A stretch of 64,000 nucleotides of DNA from Prevotella heparinolytica (GCF_004342845.1 NZ_SLXB01000004.1:62001-126000), one strand, 5' to 3'. Counted from the stretch's first letter, positions 46,327-55,797 are shown. Notes: a model not told the origin generated them from the letters alone. A program made the numbers and translations.

Positions 46327-46378
46327 GGCGTATAGGGTGGTAGAAAGAATGGCACAAACGAGGATAATGATACCGAAT

Positions 46379-46822
46379 TTATTTCAATCTCAGCCAGTTC
46401 TTGATGTATTGTTTCTTGAATGTATCTCCGAAGGCTAAAATAGGCGGTGTCGATATCAGGCATGCTCCTATGAAATAGACCACGGCCAAGCCATGCAGTA
46501 GCAAATAGCCTAGCATGAACATGCCGACCACCAACGCTTGCTTGTTTAGCAGCGAGCGTTTCGACCTGTATATGAGCAACAGCCATCCCAAGCAGTAGAA
46601 CGCAACGGCCAACTCGTCTCCCTGATTATTCGGAATAAAAGCAAACGTCTTCGTATCTATGTAGCAGGAACAAAGCGTAAATACGTTCCATTGCAGCCAA
46701 GCGGGTTTTATGCCTTGCATCACAAAGAAATATACCCCCGACAGTCCCAAGAGGATAAAAACTATTCCACCGGCTGTCAGGAGCATATCTCCGTTTCTTG
46801 TAGTTTCATTGTCTTTTCTCAT
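46379..46822 (-). CDS. Integral membrane protein of unknown function
   Basis: This is a 147-residue protein with about four hydrophobic spans: TAGGIVFILLGLSGVYFFVM, AVAFYCLGWLLLIY, ALVVGMFMLGYLLLHGLAVVYF and a short final segment. It ends in a basic tail (KKQYIKNWLRLK). No conserved catalytic motif is visible and no family is recognised. It stands alone, convergent with the AraC gene (52-bp gap) and 60 bp downstream of the next minus-strand lipoprotein gene. Confidence 0.7.
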   Translation of the reverse strand: MRKDNETTRNGDMLLTAGGIVFILLGLSGVYFFVMQGIKPAWLQWNVFTLCSCYIDTKTFAFIPNNQGDELAVAFYCLGWLLLIYRSKRSLLNKQALVVGMFMLGYLLLHGLAVVYFIGACLISTPPILAFGDTFKKQYIKNWLRLK

Positions 46823-46882
46823 CTTTCTGCTGCAAACATCGTCAAAGGCACGACAAGAGAGAGAAATGGATACTCCTTCCGT

Positions 46883-47572
46883 TTATTTAAAGAGGCTTAT
46901 GACAGAACCGTCCTCAAGATGAACGGCCACTTCCACCAATCCGAATTTATGGTTTCCGGTGTAGACCACTTTCGTTACTCCCGGTTCGGCAGGAATCTGC
47001 TCCACTTGTACCACCTTAATCTTTGTGAACCCCATGTTGTAATCATTGTCTGTCGATTTCTTCGTGACTTTGAAAGTCTCCACGGTTCCCTTTTTGGTCT
47101 TATACGTCCAAGTATCTCCCACATTGACATCGTATTTCATGACAACCGCCTGCCTGCCGGACGAGTTGACGATTGCCACTCCATCCGTGGAATTAAACAG
47201 TTTGCCTTTTGCTTTGATGTTCCCGCCGGAAGTGCTGAAAGAATCATCGATATTGAACTCTTCCGCATAACCGGCAAGGCGGCTTAGCACGTTCTTCAAC
47301 GGTTCGGATTCTGTCTGCATCGAAAGCTCTACTTCGATAACGCCGTCGTCATTGGCGGTAACTTTCGATTTACCGGACCCTATCAAACGCTTGTCACCGA
47401 TAATCAGCCTGACCATACTGTTCAACACCGTGCCCACCTTGTTTTCTTCAAGGTTGGTGTCGCCTTTTAAGGTAATGCTTCCGCCTTCTTCTTCTTTCTC
47501 GCAAGCAACCATTGCCAACATGCCACATAGCAGAAGAAGCAACCACTTGATTTTGAATTTTCTTTTTTTCAT
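46883..47572 (-). CDS. Hypothetical lipoprotein
   Basis: This is a 229-residue protein with a basic, hydrophobic lipoprotein signal ending LAMVACE (Cys near residue 24). The rest is rich in beta-strand-like alternation (GVIEVELSMQT, GDTWTYKTKKGTVETFKVTKKSTDND) with no recognised domain. It is probably a surface or periplasmic beta protein. No partner is evident, and 175 bp separate it from the DacB-type gene. Confidence 0.75.
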   Translation of the reverse strand: MKKRKFKIKWLLLLLCGMLAMVACEKEEEGGSITLKGDTNLEENKVGTVLNSMVRLIIGDKRLIGSGKSKVTANDDGVIEVELSMQTESEPLKNVLSRLAGYAEEFNIDDSFSTSGGNIKAKGKLFNSTDGVAIVNSSGRQAVVMKYDVNVGDTWTYKTKKGTVETFKVTKKSTDNDYNMGFTKIKVVQVEQIPAEPGVTKVVYTGNHKFGLVEVAVHLEDGSVISLFK

Positions 47573-47747
47573 ATTCGTCTGATTATTTATAAGAAATGAT
47601 ATTCTCTTTGAACGTCAAGCCGCCGGGGCTGTTTCTTTCTTACAAATTAATGGAATATATGCGTTGGCGGGACTAACAAATCATACGAAAACACTAACAA
47701 ATCGTATAAATCTTTGAATTTGTCTGTTTCAGAGCCTATATCTTCTG

Positions 47748-49232
47748 TTATTTAATTATTTCCTCGCACACGGCATCCTGAAATGCCCGTGCTGCTCTGC
47801 CCGAAAGCACATTCTGGTTCATGATGGCGAAAGCTGTTTCGTGTCCGTTTGCCGCTTTCGCATATCCGGCAAGGCAATTGATGGCTGTAAAAGAGCCGGT
47901 CTTGGCATGGACTTTCTTGTAGGCCGGCGTGCCCTTCTTCATCCGGTTTTTCAATGTGCCGTCCACTCCGCTAATGGGCAATGCCTTATACAGTTTCGCG
48001 AAGATGTCGGTTTGTGAATAGGCGTACTTCAAGAAACCTACCAGCAATGCCGGAGAGATGTAATTGTAGTTGGACAATCCGCAACCGTCTGCCAGCTTGT
48101 AGCCGTCGGGGTTGTGTCCCAGCTGTTTTATCAGCATGCGGATGGCGGAAAGTCCGTCGTCCGCCGAAACATGCTTTTTGCCGGTATATTGCGCTCCGAG
48201 GCGGCAAAGCAGGGCTTCGGCATTGAGGTTGTCGCTCTCTTTCATAATCTCATTCACCACATGCTGCACGGGCGTCTCATATACTGTTACCTGCACGGAA
48301 AGGCTGTCTCTCGATAATTCGCCGAAGACATAGCCGGAAGAGGGGATGTGCTCTTCGGGCATAATGCACCGGATGCCCCGTGCTTGCAGGCGTTCCATAA
48401 AGGTGTGCATGAAGAAGTCTTGCGAAGAGTAGATATTCACGGTTGCCTCCCGGCGCCTGTCCACGTTTCCGGTCACGATGATGCGGTTTCCGTTTTCCAG
48501 CCAGTTGCGCGACACATGGAAACGGCTGGCAGAAGGGGTTTGAGACTTTGTTTGGTTGGTCAGAGTGTAGTATGAAGAGGCGGGGATGCACGATAGTCGT
48601 GCGGCCTCTCCCCGTCCGCCGGGCGTGGCGGTGACCGTGACCGTGCCTTTGTTCAGCATCAACGGCGAAAGGTAGGGTTGGTAGGCTTCGGGGGTGTCGT
48701 CCCATGCCCATCCGTTTCCCCAATACAAGGAGTCTTTCATGGAGATGTCGCCGTACACTCTTCCGTGAATCACGCTGAACGGCAACCGTGCCACGGCGTT
48801 TACCAATGAGTCCAATGCGGAGTCGTCAAATTCCGGGTCATATCCACCTATTATATATAGGTCGCCTTGCAGGGTGTCGCGTGCAACCGTTCCCTTGTAC
48901 CACACTTCGGTGCGAAACGGTTCGTCGGCTTCGGGGCGGGCAAGGGCGGTGATGGTGGTAAGCAGCTTCATGGTAGAGGCGGGACGGGAAAGCATATCGG
49001 CCTGATACTCGTACAACGGCCTGCCGTCCGTCAGGTCATACACCGAGATGCCCACGTTGGAACCGGCAGGAAGCATCTGTTTGATGAGCGTGTCAAGGCG
49101 GGAAGAGAGGCTGTTCGGCCTATCTATACCCTTTTGAGCGGCAATAGGCAATAAATAGAAGCAGAGCAGCACCGGCAGCCACTTTCTCCTCGTAAATATA
49201 TCCTTTCTGTTTTGACTGACCTCCATACACAT
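47748..49232 (-). CDS. dacB: D-alanyl-D-alanine carboxypeptidase/endopeptidase (PBP4, S13)
   Basis: This is a 494-residue exported penicillin-binding protein. An N-terminal hydrophobic segment follows a basic stretch (RRKWLPVLLCFYLLPIAAQ). The three active-site motifs are present in order: SxxK in RPASTMKLLT, SxN in CGLSNYN, and KTG in VHAKTGSFT. A family-typical insert domain separates the first two motifs. It trims or cleaves peptidoglycan cross-links in the periplasm. The start may be the ATG at 49232 or 49226. The upstream small gene ends 2 bp before, so the two are coupled. Confidence 0.93.
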   Translation of the reverse strand: MCMEVSQNRKDIFTRRKWLPVLLCFYLLPIAAQKGIDRPNSLSSRLDTLIKQMLPAGSNVGISVYDLTDGRPLYEYQADMLSRPASTMKLLTTITALARPEADEPFRTEVWYKGTVARDTLQGDLYIIGGYDPEFDDSALDSLVNAVARLPFSVIHGRVYGDISMKDSLYWGNGWAWDDTPEAYQPYLSPLMLNKGTVTVTATPGGRGEAARLSCIPASSYYTLTNQTKSQTPSASRFHVSRNWLENGNRIIVTGNVDRRREATVNIYSSQDFFMHTFMERLQARGIRCIMPEEHIPSSGYVFGELSRDSLSVQVTVYETPVQHVVNEIMKESDNLNAEALLCRLGAQYTGKKHVSADDGLSAIRMLIKQLGHNPDGYKLADGCGLSNYNYISPALLVGFLKYAYSQTDIFAKLYKALPISGVDGTLKNRMKKGTPAYKKVHAKTGSFTAINCLAGYAKAANGHETAFAIMNQNVLSGRAARAFQDAVCEEIIK

Positions 49233-49234
49233 GA

Positions 49235-49420
49235 TTATTGCTTGTCCTCCTCTTTCCTTGCTACGGGATTTTCAAAACGGGTGTCGCACGTATACCTTTG
49301 CATTATGCCGGACATGCTTTCATTATGCAGGATGGAAGCAATCCCTTCGTTCTGCAAAGCCCCCTGAATGACATATGCCTGAAAGGCATCTTTGCATGTG
49401 ATGAGTTTGATGGTTTTCAT
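49235..49420 (-). CDS. Small DUF2007-like protein
   Basis: This is a 61-residue protein whose first ~35 residues (ITCKDAFQAYVIQGALQNEGIASILHNESMSG) match the start of DUF2007 ('putative signal transducing') proteins. The C-terminal half (MQRYTCDTRFENPVARKEEDKQ) does not look like the usual hydrophobic/acidic end (V-V-ED-EKA), so it may be truncated or diverged. It sits between the thioredoxin-like and dacB genes with 17- and 2-bp gaps. Confidence 0.65.
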   Translation of the reverse strand: MKTIKLITCKDAFQAYVIQGALQNEGIASILHNESMSGIMQRYTCDTRFENPVARKEEDKQ

Positions 49421-49437
49421 GTGTCGTTATTGTTTTT

Positions 49438-50643
49438 TTAATTTATCCCGATGTTGATTTCTTCTTTCAACTTTTTGAGCAAGGAGCCTTTGCCATAACC
49501 TCCCCATATACTCTGTATCTTCCCATCGGGAGCAATCAAGACATAGTGAGGATATCCTTTCACTCCATAAGACATGGCAAGGCCTGTGCCTGCTTTGCGA
49601 AGTTCGTTCCATTGATTACCCTTCATCTGTCTTTTCTCTACAAAAGCTTTCCAGCTCTTTTGGGGGTCGATGCTGATACTGACAATAGCCAATGTATCCC
49701 TATACAGTTCTGCAATTTCTTCCAGTTCGGGAAGAGACTCGATGCAAGGGCCGCACCCGGAGCTCCAAAAATCGAATAGAATGTAGCGTCCTTTAAATTG
49801 GGAAAGATGATGACTTCCCCCCTGAACATCGTACAATTCGCCATCAACCATTTCATCGCCCACCCCGACCGTAGCGGCAGGATAGAGGTATTGATACGCC
49901 AACTCCGCTTCGGGCGTATGTTTCACGGAATCGGGCAGCCGGGCGTACAGGGCTTTCAGCTCGTCGGAGTAGGGCATGAACTCTTTTGAAGAACTCATCT
50001 GTGCATAAGTCAGCAACTTTGTCATAAAGACTTTGCCTATTGGAGACGTCGCCATATAATCCAGCTCTTTTTTGTAGACTGCACGCATCAGGGGGAACGA
50101 ATACTGGCGCAGAGAGTCCACCTTTGCCCATGCCAGCCGGGCAAATTCCTTATCACCTGCATGCTCCAATTGCATTTTCCGAAGCCAACCGCACTCGGCC
50201 GCATTATAAATCAGATGCTTCCTGTTCAACTCACGCGAAGCATCTTGAAAAAGATTTTGCTCATGCTGTTCAGCAATATCGCTTTCTGCCCGCCAAAGGG
50301 GAAGCAGCCTGTCTTCTCCGGTGACGGTTATCTGTTTGCCCGGAGCCACCCACACGTCCAGCCACTGCGAGGGAAATCCCTCATCCGAAGAGATAAGCAT
50401 CAGCGACTTTGTACAAGAGACGGTGTCGCTGAAAGCAAATTTTCCATCCGCAACAGTGTCGAGAGTCATCGGTATAAGGAGTTGTCCATCCGATTGGTAC
50501 AAGCCGATAACTATTCCATCAGGAAGAGAGGGGACTTTTCCGGTAATGGAAAAACGGTTAGCGGTAACAGGTGCGGTATCTTGCGACCGGCTATCGTATG
50601 TGTGGCACACAAATAAAATAAAAAAGAATAAAAACTTTTTCAT
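49438..50643 (-). CDS. TlpA-type thioredoxin-fold lipoprotein/exported protein with DUF4369
   Basis: This 401-residue exported protein has a signal peptide at about 1-20. The N-terminal beta-sandwich is of DUF4369 type (ITGKVPSLPDGIVIGLYQSDG), followed by a helical middle. The C-terminal thioredoxin/AhpC-TSA domain has the active-site motif FDFWSSGCGPCIESLPEL and the cis-Pro segment VKGYPHYVLIAPDGKI. Such proteins are very common in Bacteroides and act in periplasmic disulfide reduction or exchange. The specific client is unknown. It is the first gene in a run with the DUF2007-like and dacB genes. Confidence 0.9.
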   Translation of the reverse strand: MKKFLFFFILFVCHTYDSRSQDTAPVTANRFSITGKVPSLPDGIVIGLYQSDGQLLIPMTLDTVADGKFAFSDTVSCTKSLMLISSDEGFPSQWLDVWVAPGKQITVTGEDRLLPLWRAESDIAEQHEQNLFQDASRELNRKHLIYNAAECGWLRKMQLEHAGDKEFARLAWAKVDSLRQYSFPLMRAVYKKELDYMATSPIGKVFMTKLLTYAQMSSSKEFMPYSDELKALYARLPDSVKHTPEAELAYQYLYPAATVGVGDEMVDGELYDVQGGSHHLSQFKGRYILFDFWSSGCGPCIESLPELEEIAELYRDTLAIVSISIDPQKSWKAFVEKRQMKGNQWNELRKAGTGLAMSYGVKGYPHYVLIAPDGKIQSIWGGYGKGSLLKKLKEEINIGIN

Positions 50644-50668
50644 TATTTCTGATTGGAATTATTGCCTT

Positions 50669-52027
50669 TTACACCATCTCCCTGAATATCTCCCCCACCG
50701 TGGGATGCGGGAAAACAATCTTCTTCCATTGGCCGATGGTGAGTCTTAGTTCGATGGCCATGCCTGCCAGCGTGATGATTTCGGAGGCGGGGTTGCCCAG
50801 CACGTGTGCTCCCAGCACGGTGTCGTCGTCGGCAAGCAGTAGCTTGCATACGCCGTTCACTCCCTCGTTTTCGGCTACGAAGCGGCCGCTATAAGCCATC
50901 GGGAGTTTGAGGGCACGATAGGCGATGCCTTTCTTTTGCAGGGATTCTTCGGTTTCTCCCACACCGGCTATTTCGGGGTTGGTATATACCACGCCGGGGA
51001 TGGCGCGATAGCTCATGACGTCTTCCTTGCCTATGATATGATGTACGGCTACTTCGGCTTCGCGCACGGCGGTGTGTGCCAGCAGCGAGAAACCGGTGAG
51101 GTCGCCGCAGACGTAGACGCCGGGGATGGAGGTCTGCATGTGCCCGTCCACACGGATGCTGCCGCGCTCGGTCTTTTCAAGATTCAGGTTCTCCAGTCCG
51201 AAGCCTTTCGTCACGGGGCGGCGGCCTACGCTCATCAGCAGCTTGTGGGCCACCACGGAACCTGCACCTTGGGCGTCCTCATAGTTCACCTGCACTTGCG
51301 GGAGGCCTTCTGCCGATGAGGCTTCGGACAGGGCGGTCACTTTCGTGCTCGTCAGGAAGCGGATGCCCCGCTTGGCATATTCCGCACGGAGCAGGGTGGA
51401 GAGTTCCTTGTCCATGCCGCCGAGGATTTCGTCGAGCATCTCGACGACCGTGACCTGCACGCCCAAGCTGTTGAAGAAAGAGGCGAACTCCATGCCGATG
51501 ACGCCGCCGCCGATGACGACGAGCGAGTCGAGAAGCTCTTTGTTGTCCAGCGCGTCGCGGTGTGTCCAGTAAGGCACTCGGTCTACGCCGGGAATGGGAG
51601 GGATGAATGTCTCCGAGCCGGTGCACAGCAGCAGGTTGTCGCATTCGTAGGTCTCTTCGCCGCACTGCACGTGGTGGTTATCCACAATCACGGCCTCGCC
51701 GCTTACGATGTTCACCCCGTGGGCGGTGAGTTTGCCTTTTACGCCCAATACCAGTTTGCGCACCACCTTCTGTTTGCGGGCTATTATCTTGGGCAGGTCG
51801 AACGACGCTTCCGCCACGTTGACCGCATATTTGGAGGCATGGCGCGCCCCGTCGTAGGTCTTTGCCGAGTAGAGCAGGGTTTTGGTGGGGATGCAGCCCT
51901 CGTTCAGGCATACTCCGCCAAGGTTTTGTTTCTCGAACAGGACTACACTCAGGCCGGCTTTTCCGGCAGCTTCGGCGGCCGTATATCCCGCAGGGCCTCC
52001 GCCGATAATGGCAAGTTGATATTTCAT
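50669..52027 (-). CDS. lpdA: Dihydrolipoyl dehydrogenase
   Basis: This is a 452-residue cytoplasmic flavoprotein. It has the FAD site IIGGGPAGYTAAEAAGKAG and redox-active disulfide GGVCLNEGCIPTKTL (C40/C45). The NAD site is IGGGVIGMEFASFFNSLGV, the second FAD contact is VYVCGDLTG, and the dimer-interface end HPTVGEIFREMV carries the catalytic His-Glu pair partner. It reoxidises dihydrolipoamide of 2-oxoacid dehydrogenase or glycine-cleavage complexes. The start is the ATG at 52027; an in-frame ATG 90 bp upstream would add residues with no family counterpart. Confidence 0.94.
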   Translation of the reverse strand: MKYQLAIIGGGPAGYTAAEAAGKAGLSVVLFEKQNLGGVCLNEGCIPTKTLLYSAKTYDGARHASKYAVNVAEASFDLPKIIARKQKVVRKLVLGVKGKLTAHGVNIVSGEAVIVDNHHVQCGEETYECDNLLLCTGSETFIPPIPGVDRVPYWTHRDALDNKELLDSLVVIGGGVIGMEFASFFNSLGVQVTVVEMLDEILGGMDKELSTLLRAEYAKRGIRFLTSTKVTALSEASSAEGLPQVQVNYEDAQGAGSVVAHKLLMSVGRRPVTKGFGLENLNLEKTERGSIRVDGHMQTSIPGVYVCGDLTGFSLLAHTAVREAEVAVHHIIGKEDVMSYRAIPGVVYTNPEIAGVGETEESLQKKGIAYRALKLPMAYSGRFVAENEGVNGVCKLLLADDDTVLGAHVLGNPASEIITLAGMAIELRLTIGQWKKIVFPHPTVGEIFREMV

Positions 52028-52116
52028 GGTTTTCCGTATTATAGATTTCTGCCTGCAAGATACGACATCTATTTCAGAAAAACTCGCTCTGCGGCACTCT
52101 TTTTGCAGAAAACGCA

Positions 52117-52124
52117 TACCTTTG
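52117..52124 (+). promoter_or_regulatory. Predicted -7 box for the lipoprotein gene at 52183
   Basis: TACCTTTG matches TAnnTTTG, 58 bp upstream of the start codon. Confidence 0.5.
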
Positions 52125-52182
52125 CCGATACATTCATTAACCTGCTCCGTCCGTCCGGACGAAGATAAAACTGAAGATACAG

Positions 52183-53136
52183 ATGAAGACAGATGGTTTG
52201 TTCCGGTTGTTTGCTTTGAAGTTAGTTTTTTTATCCTGTTTGTTGGTTGCTTGCGACAAGGATGAGGAAGCCGCCCTTGCCCCTTTTAGGGAAATCACCG
52301 TAGAAGGTGAAGCCGGCACCCTGCAAATAGACATGACACGCGGCGGATGGCGCATCGCTTCCGTCACCACTCCGGAGGGAGAGGCCATGAAAGACGGGTA
52401 TGGCAGACCCCTGCAACTGGAGGGCATGGGAAGCCTGCACCATCGTTGGTGGGACTTGCAGCGGAACACCGACACTCGCATCACCCTGCGGTTGAAAGAT
52501 AATTTCGACGTGGCGGCACAGCGTAGTCTCATCCTCAACCTCGAGATGAAAGAAGGCCTTTACAAGGAGCAAGTCGTTATCAAACAAAACTACTGCCGCA
52601 ACCTCTACGAAATAGAATCCCTTAAGTACAGTCTGGAAGAGGGTGACGGGATGTCGGAACGCGAAATCGTGCCCTACGGTCTGAAGTATCGGGTAGAAGG
52701 AGGAGGCGATGAGGTGGAGCCGTTCACCGTTTATCCTTTCTTCAACGAATTGGCCACCTACCAATTTGTTTTTGATGATAGCACCGAGGACTATTTATCT
52801 TGGATAGAACCTCAAAAGCGCTTTGTAAAGCTGCCCGTCCGCATAGAAGACGGGAAGGTCATCATAGACGAAGAGTCTTTTTTCCTCCATAAGGAATTCA
52901 GATACATCAAGGACAAAGCATTGAAAGAGAAAGGCTTTAAGGTGGAGATGATACCTTCTAAATGGAACGTGTATACGGCCGACATCTATTGCAAGCGGTT
53001 GCAGCTTACTTTCCGCCTGACCCTTGCCCGTCCCGGTAGAGACGGGGAGCTGGTGCTCAGAGGAAAGATGATGTATAGATATTCTTACGACTGCTCACCG
53101 GTGAGGCACACTACCCAAGATTATAAAGGGGAATAG
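52183..53136 (+). CDS. Hypothetical lipoprotein with BACON-like N-terminal region
   Basis: This is a 317-residue protein with a lipoprotein signal ending LLVACDK (Cys near residue 24). Residues 40-120 (ITVEGEAGTLQIDMTRGGWRIASVTTPEG ... LILNLEMKEGLYKEQVVIKQ) have the strand pattern of BACON-type Ig-like modules found in Bacteroides surface proteins. The remainder is beta-rich with no enzyme motif. It is a single gene, divergent from lpdA. Function is unknown, and the BACON call is tentative. Confidence 0.75.
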   Translation: MKTDGLFRLFALKLVFLSCLLVACDKDEEAALAPFREITVEGEAGTLQIDMTRGGWRIASVTTPEGEAMKDGYGRPLQLEGMGSLHHRWWDLQRNTDTRITLRLKDNFDVAAQRSLILNLEMKEGLYKEQVVIKQNYCRNLYEIESLKYSLEEGDGMSEREIVPYGLKYRVEGGGDEVEPFTVYPFFNELATYQFVFDDSTEDYLSWIEPQKRFVKLPVRIEDGKVIIDEESFFLHKEFRYIKDKALKEKGFKVEMIPSKWNVYTADIYCKRLQLTFRLTLARPGRDGELVLRGKMMYRYSYDCSPVRHTTQDYKGE

Positions 53137-53275
53137 CGGCACGAAGAATCAGCCAAAGCTCCATGCCCGTTCCTTCGCGGCATGAGAGGCGGATGGTGCA
53201 AATGTCAATATTTATCCGAAGCTCCTTGAGGATTGTCGTACCCCGCCGAGAAGGTGCTCTGGATGGGGGTATTCT

Positions 53276-53360
53276 TCCGACACCGAGAAACGGGTCGTTT
53301 CTCACCGAGGAACACCCTCTTCCTCACCGAGGAACGAGGCTTTGCTCGGTGTCCGGGAAG
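53276..53360. repeat. 22-bp palindromic array, CACCGAGGAAC flavour (copy 2)
   Basis: Units start near 53276, 53298 and 53320 and end in an inverted partial unit (TTTGCTCGGTGTC). Bases 53301-53340 are almost the same as 27640-27679, 25.7 kb away, including the spacer. The 400-bp gap 53137-53536 holds this array and the next promoter, and no gene. Confidence 0.88.
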
Positions 53361-53510
53361 CGGGCATTCCGCATCCTATGGAAGTTTGTAAAAAGAAATG
53401 AACCCTCGGGGTGGTGGCCGGGGGAAGGAACCGTAGCTATATAAGCGGCGGTTGAAACTTCCATGGCTTTATTTTCACAAGAGAATGAGCGTATAAAATG
53501 ATACTCTTGC

Positions 53511-53518
53511 TATCTTTG
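53511..53518 (+). promoter_or_regulatory. Predicted -7 box for the Na/Ca exchanger gene
   Basis: TATCTTTG lies 18 bp upstream of the chosen ATG (53537). It argues against an upstream start at 53498, which would precede the promoter. Confidence 0.6.
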
Positions 53519-53536
53519 CACCCAAAACCAATCGTT

Positions 53537-54493
53537 ATGAACATACTTCTTCTCATCGGAGGCCTCCTCCTTATCCTTTTGGGAGCCAACGGCCTGACAG
53601 ACGGTGCCGCTTCTTTGGCCAAACGTTTCCGCATCCCGAACATTGTCATCGGACTCACCATCGTGGCTTTCGGTACTTCCACTCCCGAACTGACGGTCAG
53701 CGTGTCGTCTGCCCTGAAAGGCAGTGCCGACCTGGCCATAGGTAACGTGGTGGGCAGCAATATCTTCAACGTACTGATGATTGTGGGCTGCACGGCACTC
53801 GTTGCCCCAATCGTGGTGACGCGTAACACACTGGTCAAAGAAATCCCGCTTTGCATCCTTTCGTCCGTGGTGCTCTTATTCTGTGCCAACGACATTTTGC
53901 TCGATGGCAGCACAGATAACGTCATCAGCGTCACCGACGGGCTTGTGCTGCTCTGCTTCTTTATTATTTTCTTGAGCTATACGCTCGCCATTGCGCGAGG
54001 CGGAAACGAGGGCGGAGAGGAGGAAGAGATAAAACAACTTCCCTTGTGGAGGTCGGTGCTCTATATTCTCGGCGGACTGGCAGGACTCATCCTCGGCGGT
54101 AATTTCTTTGTGGAGGGTGCCGGCGGCATAGCCCGCAGTCTGGGTGTCAGCGAATCCGTCATCGGCCTTACGCTGGTGGCAGGCGGTACTTCGCTGCCCG
54201 AACTTGCCACCAGTGTGGTAGCCGCCCTGAAGAAGAATCCCGAGATAGCCATCGGAAACGTCATAGGCAGCAACCTCTTCAACGTCTTCTTCGTGTTGGG
54301 CTGCGCGGCTTCCATCACTCCGTTGCATTTAGGAGGCATCAACAACATGGATTTGCTGGTGCTCATCGGGGCAAGTATATTGCTCTGGCTCGTCGGCGTG
54401 TTCTTCGGCAAGCGCACCATCACGCGCGTAGAGGGCAGCCTGATGGTACTGTGCTACATCGCCTACACGGCTGTGCTCGTCTATAACGCCTGA
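53537..54493 (+). CDS. Calcium/sodium antiporter (CaCA family, YrbG-like)
   Basis: This is a 318-residue inner-membrane exchanger with about ten spans and the two inverted alpha repeats that form the ion path. These are GLTIVAFGTSTPELTVSVSSA...GNVVGSNIFNVLMIVG (about 40-85) and GLTLVAGGTSLPELATSVVAA...GNVIGSNLFNVFFVLG (about 205-260). The paired Glu residues in (T/S)xPEL are the ion ligands. A hydrophilic loop (GGNEGGEEEEIKQL) separates the halves. Confidence 0.95.
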   Translation: MNILLLIGGLLLILLGANGLTDGAASLAKRFRIPNIVIGLTIVAFGTSTPELTVSVSSALKGSADLAIGNVVGSNIFNVLMIVGCTALVAPIVVTRNTLVKEIPLCILSSVVLLFCANDILLDGSTDNVISVTDGLVLLCFFIIFLSYTLAIARGGNEGGEEEEIKQLPLWRSVLYILGGLAGLILGGNFFVEGAGGIARSLGVSESVIGLTLVAGGTSLPELATSVVAALKKNPEIAIGNVIGSNLFNVFFVLGCAASITPLHLGGINNMDLLVLIGASILLWLVGVFFGKRTITRVEGSLMVLCYIAYTAVLVYNA

Positions 54494-54574
54494 ACACGCA
54501 CTTCGTCTGAAGCGAGAAGAATGTGCCTGCATCCATTTTTCGGACAGATATATCTCTTTTTAAGGAGAATAAAG

Positions 54575-54582
54575 TATCTTTG
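54575..54582 (+). promoter_or_regulatory. Predicted -7 box for the acetyltransferase gene
   Basis: TATCTTTG lies 22 bp upstream of the start codon at 54605. Confidence 0.6.
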
Positions 54583-54604
54583 CGCCGCATAACAATATAC
54601 AGAT

Positions 54605-55741
54605 ATGGCTATTACAATCAAAAAAGTTTCTACAAGAAGAGAGTTGGAAAAGTTCATCCGGTTCAACTACCGGTTATACAAAGAGAACCCCTATTCCGTG
54701 CCCGACCTCTTCGACGACATGCTGAACACCTTCAACAAGAAGAAAAACGCAGCTTTCGAGTTCTGCGAAGCCGATTATTTTCTGGCTCTTCGCGACGGCG
54801 AAATCGTGGGCCGCGTGGCAGCCATCATCAACCATAAAGCCAACCGGACGTGGAACAAGAAAGACGTCCGCTTCGGATGGATAGACTTCATAGACGATGC
54901 CGAAGTGTCCGAAGCCCTGATGCGCACCGTGGAGCAATGGGGCAAGGAACGAGGCATGACGCACATACAAGGGCCGTTGGGCTTCACCGACTTCGATGCC
55001 GAGGGCATGCTCATTGAAGGCTTCGACCAGCTCAGCACCATGTCCACTACCTACAACTATCCTTATTATAGCACGCACATAGAGCGCATGGGATTCGAGA
55101 AAGATGCCGACTGGGTGGAGTACAAAATCTACATCCCCAACGACATCCCCGACAAGCACAAACGCATCTCCGAGCTGATTCAGCGCAAATACAACCTGAA
55201 CGTGGTGAAATGCACCTCGGCCCGGACGCTTGCCAAGAAATACGGACAGGCCATCTTCGAACTGATGAACGAGGCCTACCGGCCGCTCTATGGCTATTCC
55301 GCCCTTTCGCAACGGCAGATAGACCAATACATCAGGATGTACCTGCCCATCATCGACCTGCGCATGGTGACGCTTATCACCGATGTCGACGACCGCCTGA
55401 TAGCCGTAGGCCTATCCATGCCGTCGCTTTCTAAAGCGTTGCAAAAGAGCAACGGGCGCTTGCTGCCCCTCGGCTGGTACTATCTGGGCAAGACCATCTT
55501 CCTGAAACGATATCCCAAGATACTGGACCTGCTGCTTGTGGCCGTGAAGCCCGAATATCAGAACAAAGGCGTCAATGCGCTGCTCTTCTCCGACCTCATT
55601 CCCGTCTATCGGAAACTCGGCTTCGAATATGCCGAAAGCAATCCCGAACTGGAGATGAACGGCAAGGTGCAGGCACAGTGGGAGTACTTCAAGACGGAGC
55701 AGCATAAACGCAGACGCTGTTTCGTGAAGGAAATAAAGTAA
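54605..55741 (+). CDS. GNAT-fold N-acetyltransferase-like protein
   Basis: This is a 378-residue cytoplasmic protein without signal or membrane spans. The N-terminal half (FLALRDGEIVGRVAAIINHKAN) and the C-terminal segment (LLLVAVKPEYQNKGVNALLFSDLIPVYRKLGFEYAESNPELEMN) show GNAT strand-turn-helix motifs. The YQNKGVNALL stretch occupies the acetyl-CoA pyrophosphate loop position. It looks like a tandem-GNAT protein common in Bacteroidetes. The substrate is unknown, and automatic databases label relatives inconsistently. Confidence 0.78.
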   Translation: MAITIKKVSTRRELEKFIRFNYRLYKENPYSVPDLFDDMLNTFNKKKNAAFEFCEADYFLALRDGEIVGRVAAIINHKANRTWNKKDVRFGWIDFIDDAEVSEALMRTVEQWGKERGMTHIQGPLGFTDFDAEGMLIEGFDQLSTMSTTYNYPYYSTHIERMGFEKDADWVEYKIYIPNDIPDKHKRISELIQRKYNLNVVKCTSARTLAKKYGQAIFELMNEAYRPLYGYSALSQRQIDQYIRMYLPIIDLRMVTLITDVDDRLIAVGLSMPSLSKALQKSNGRLLPLGWYYLGKTIFLKRYPKILDLLLVAVKPEYQNKGVNALLFSDLIPVYRKLGFEYAESNPELEMNGKVQAQWEYFKTEQHKRRRCFVKEIK

Positions 55742-55797
55742 GATGTAAAATCGTCCCAAAAAACGTCCGTTTCTTTGCGAAGCTCCGATTTTCTGAT

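Noticed and set aside
49235-49420. Frameshift in the DUF2007-like gene
   Set aside because: The C-terminus is atypical, but neither alternative frame restores the usual family ending, so a frameshift cannot be supported.
50669-52117. Longer lpdA start at 52117
   Set aside because: The extra 30 residues have no counterpart in dihydrolipoyl dehydrogenases. The normal N-terminus MKYQLAIIGGGPAG begins at 52027.
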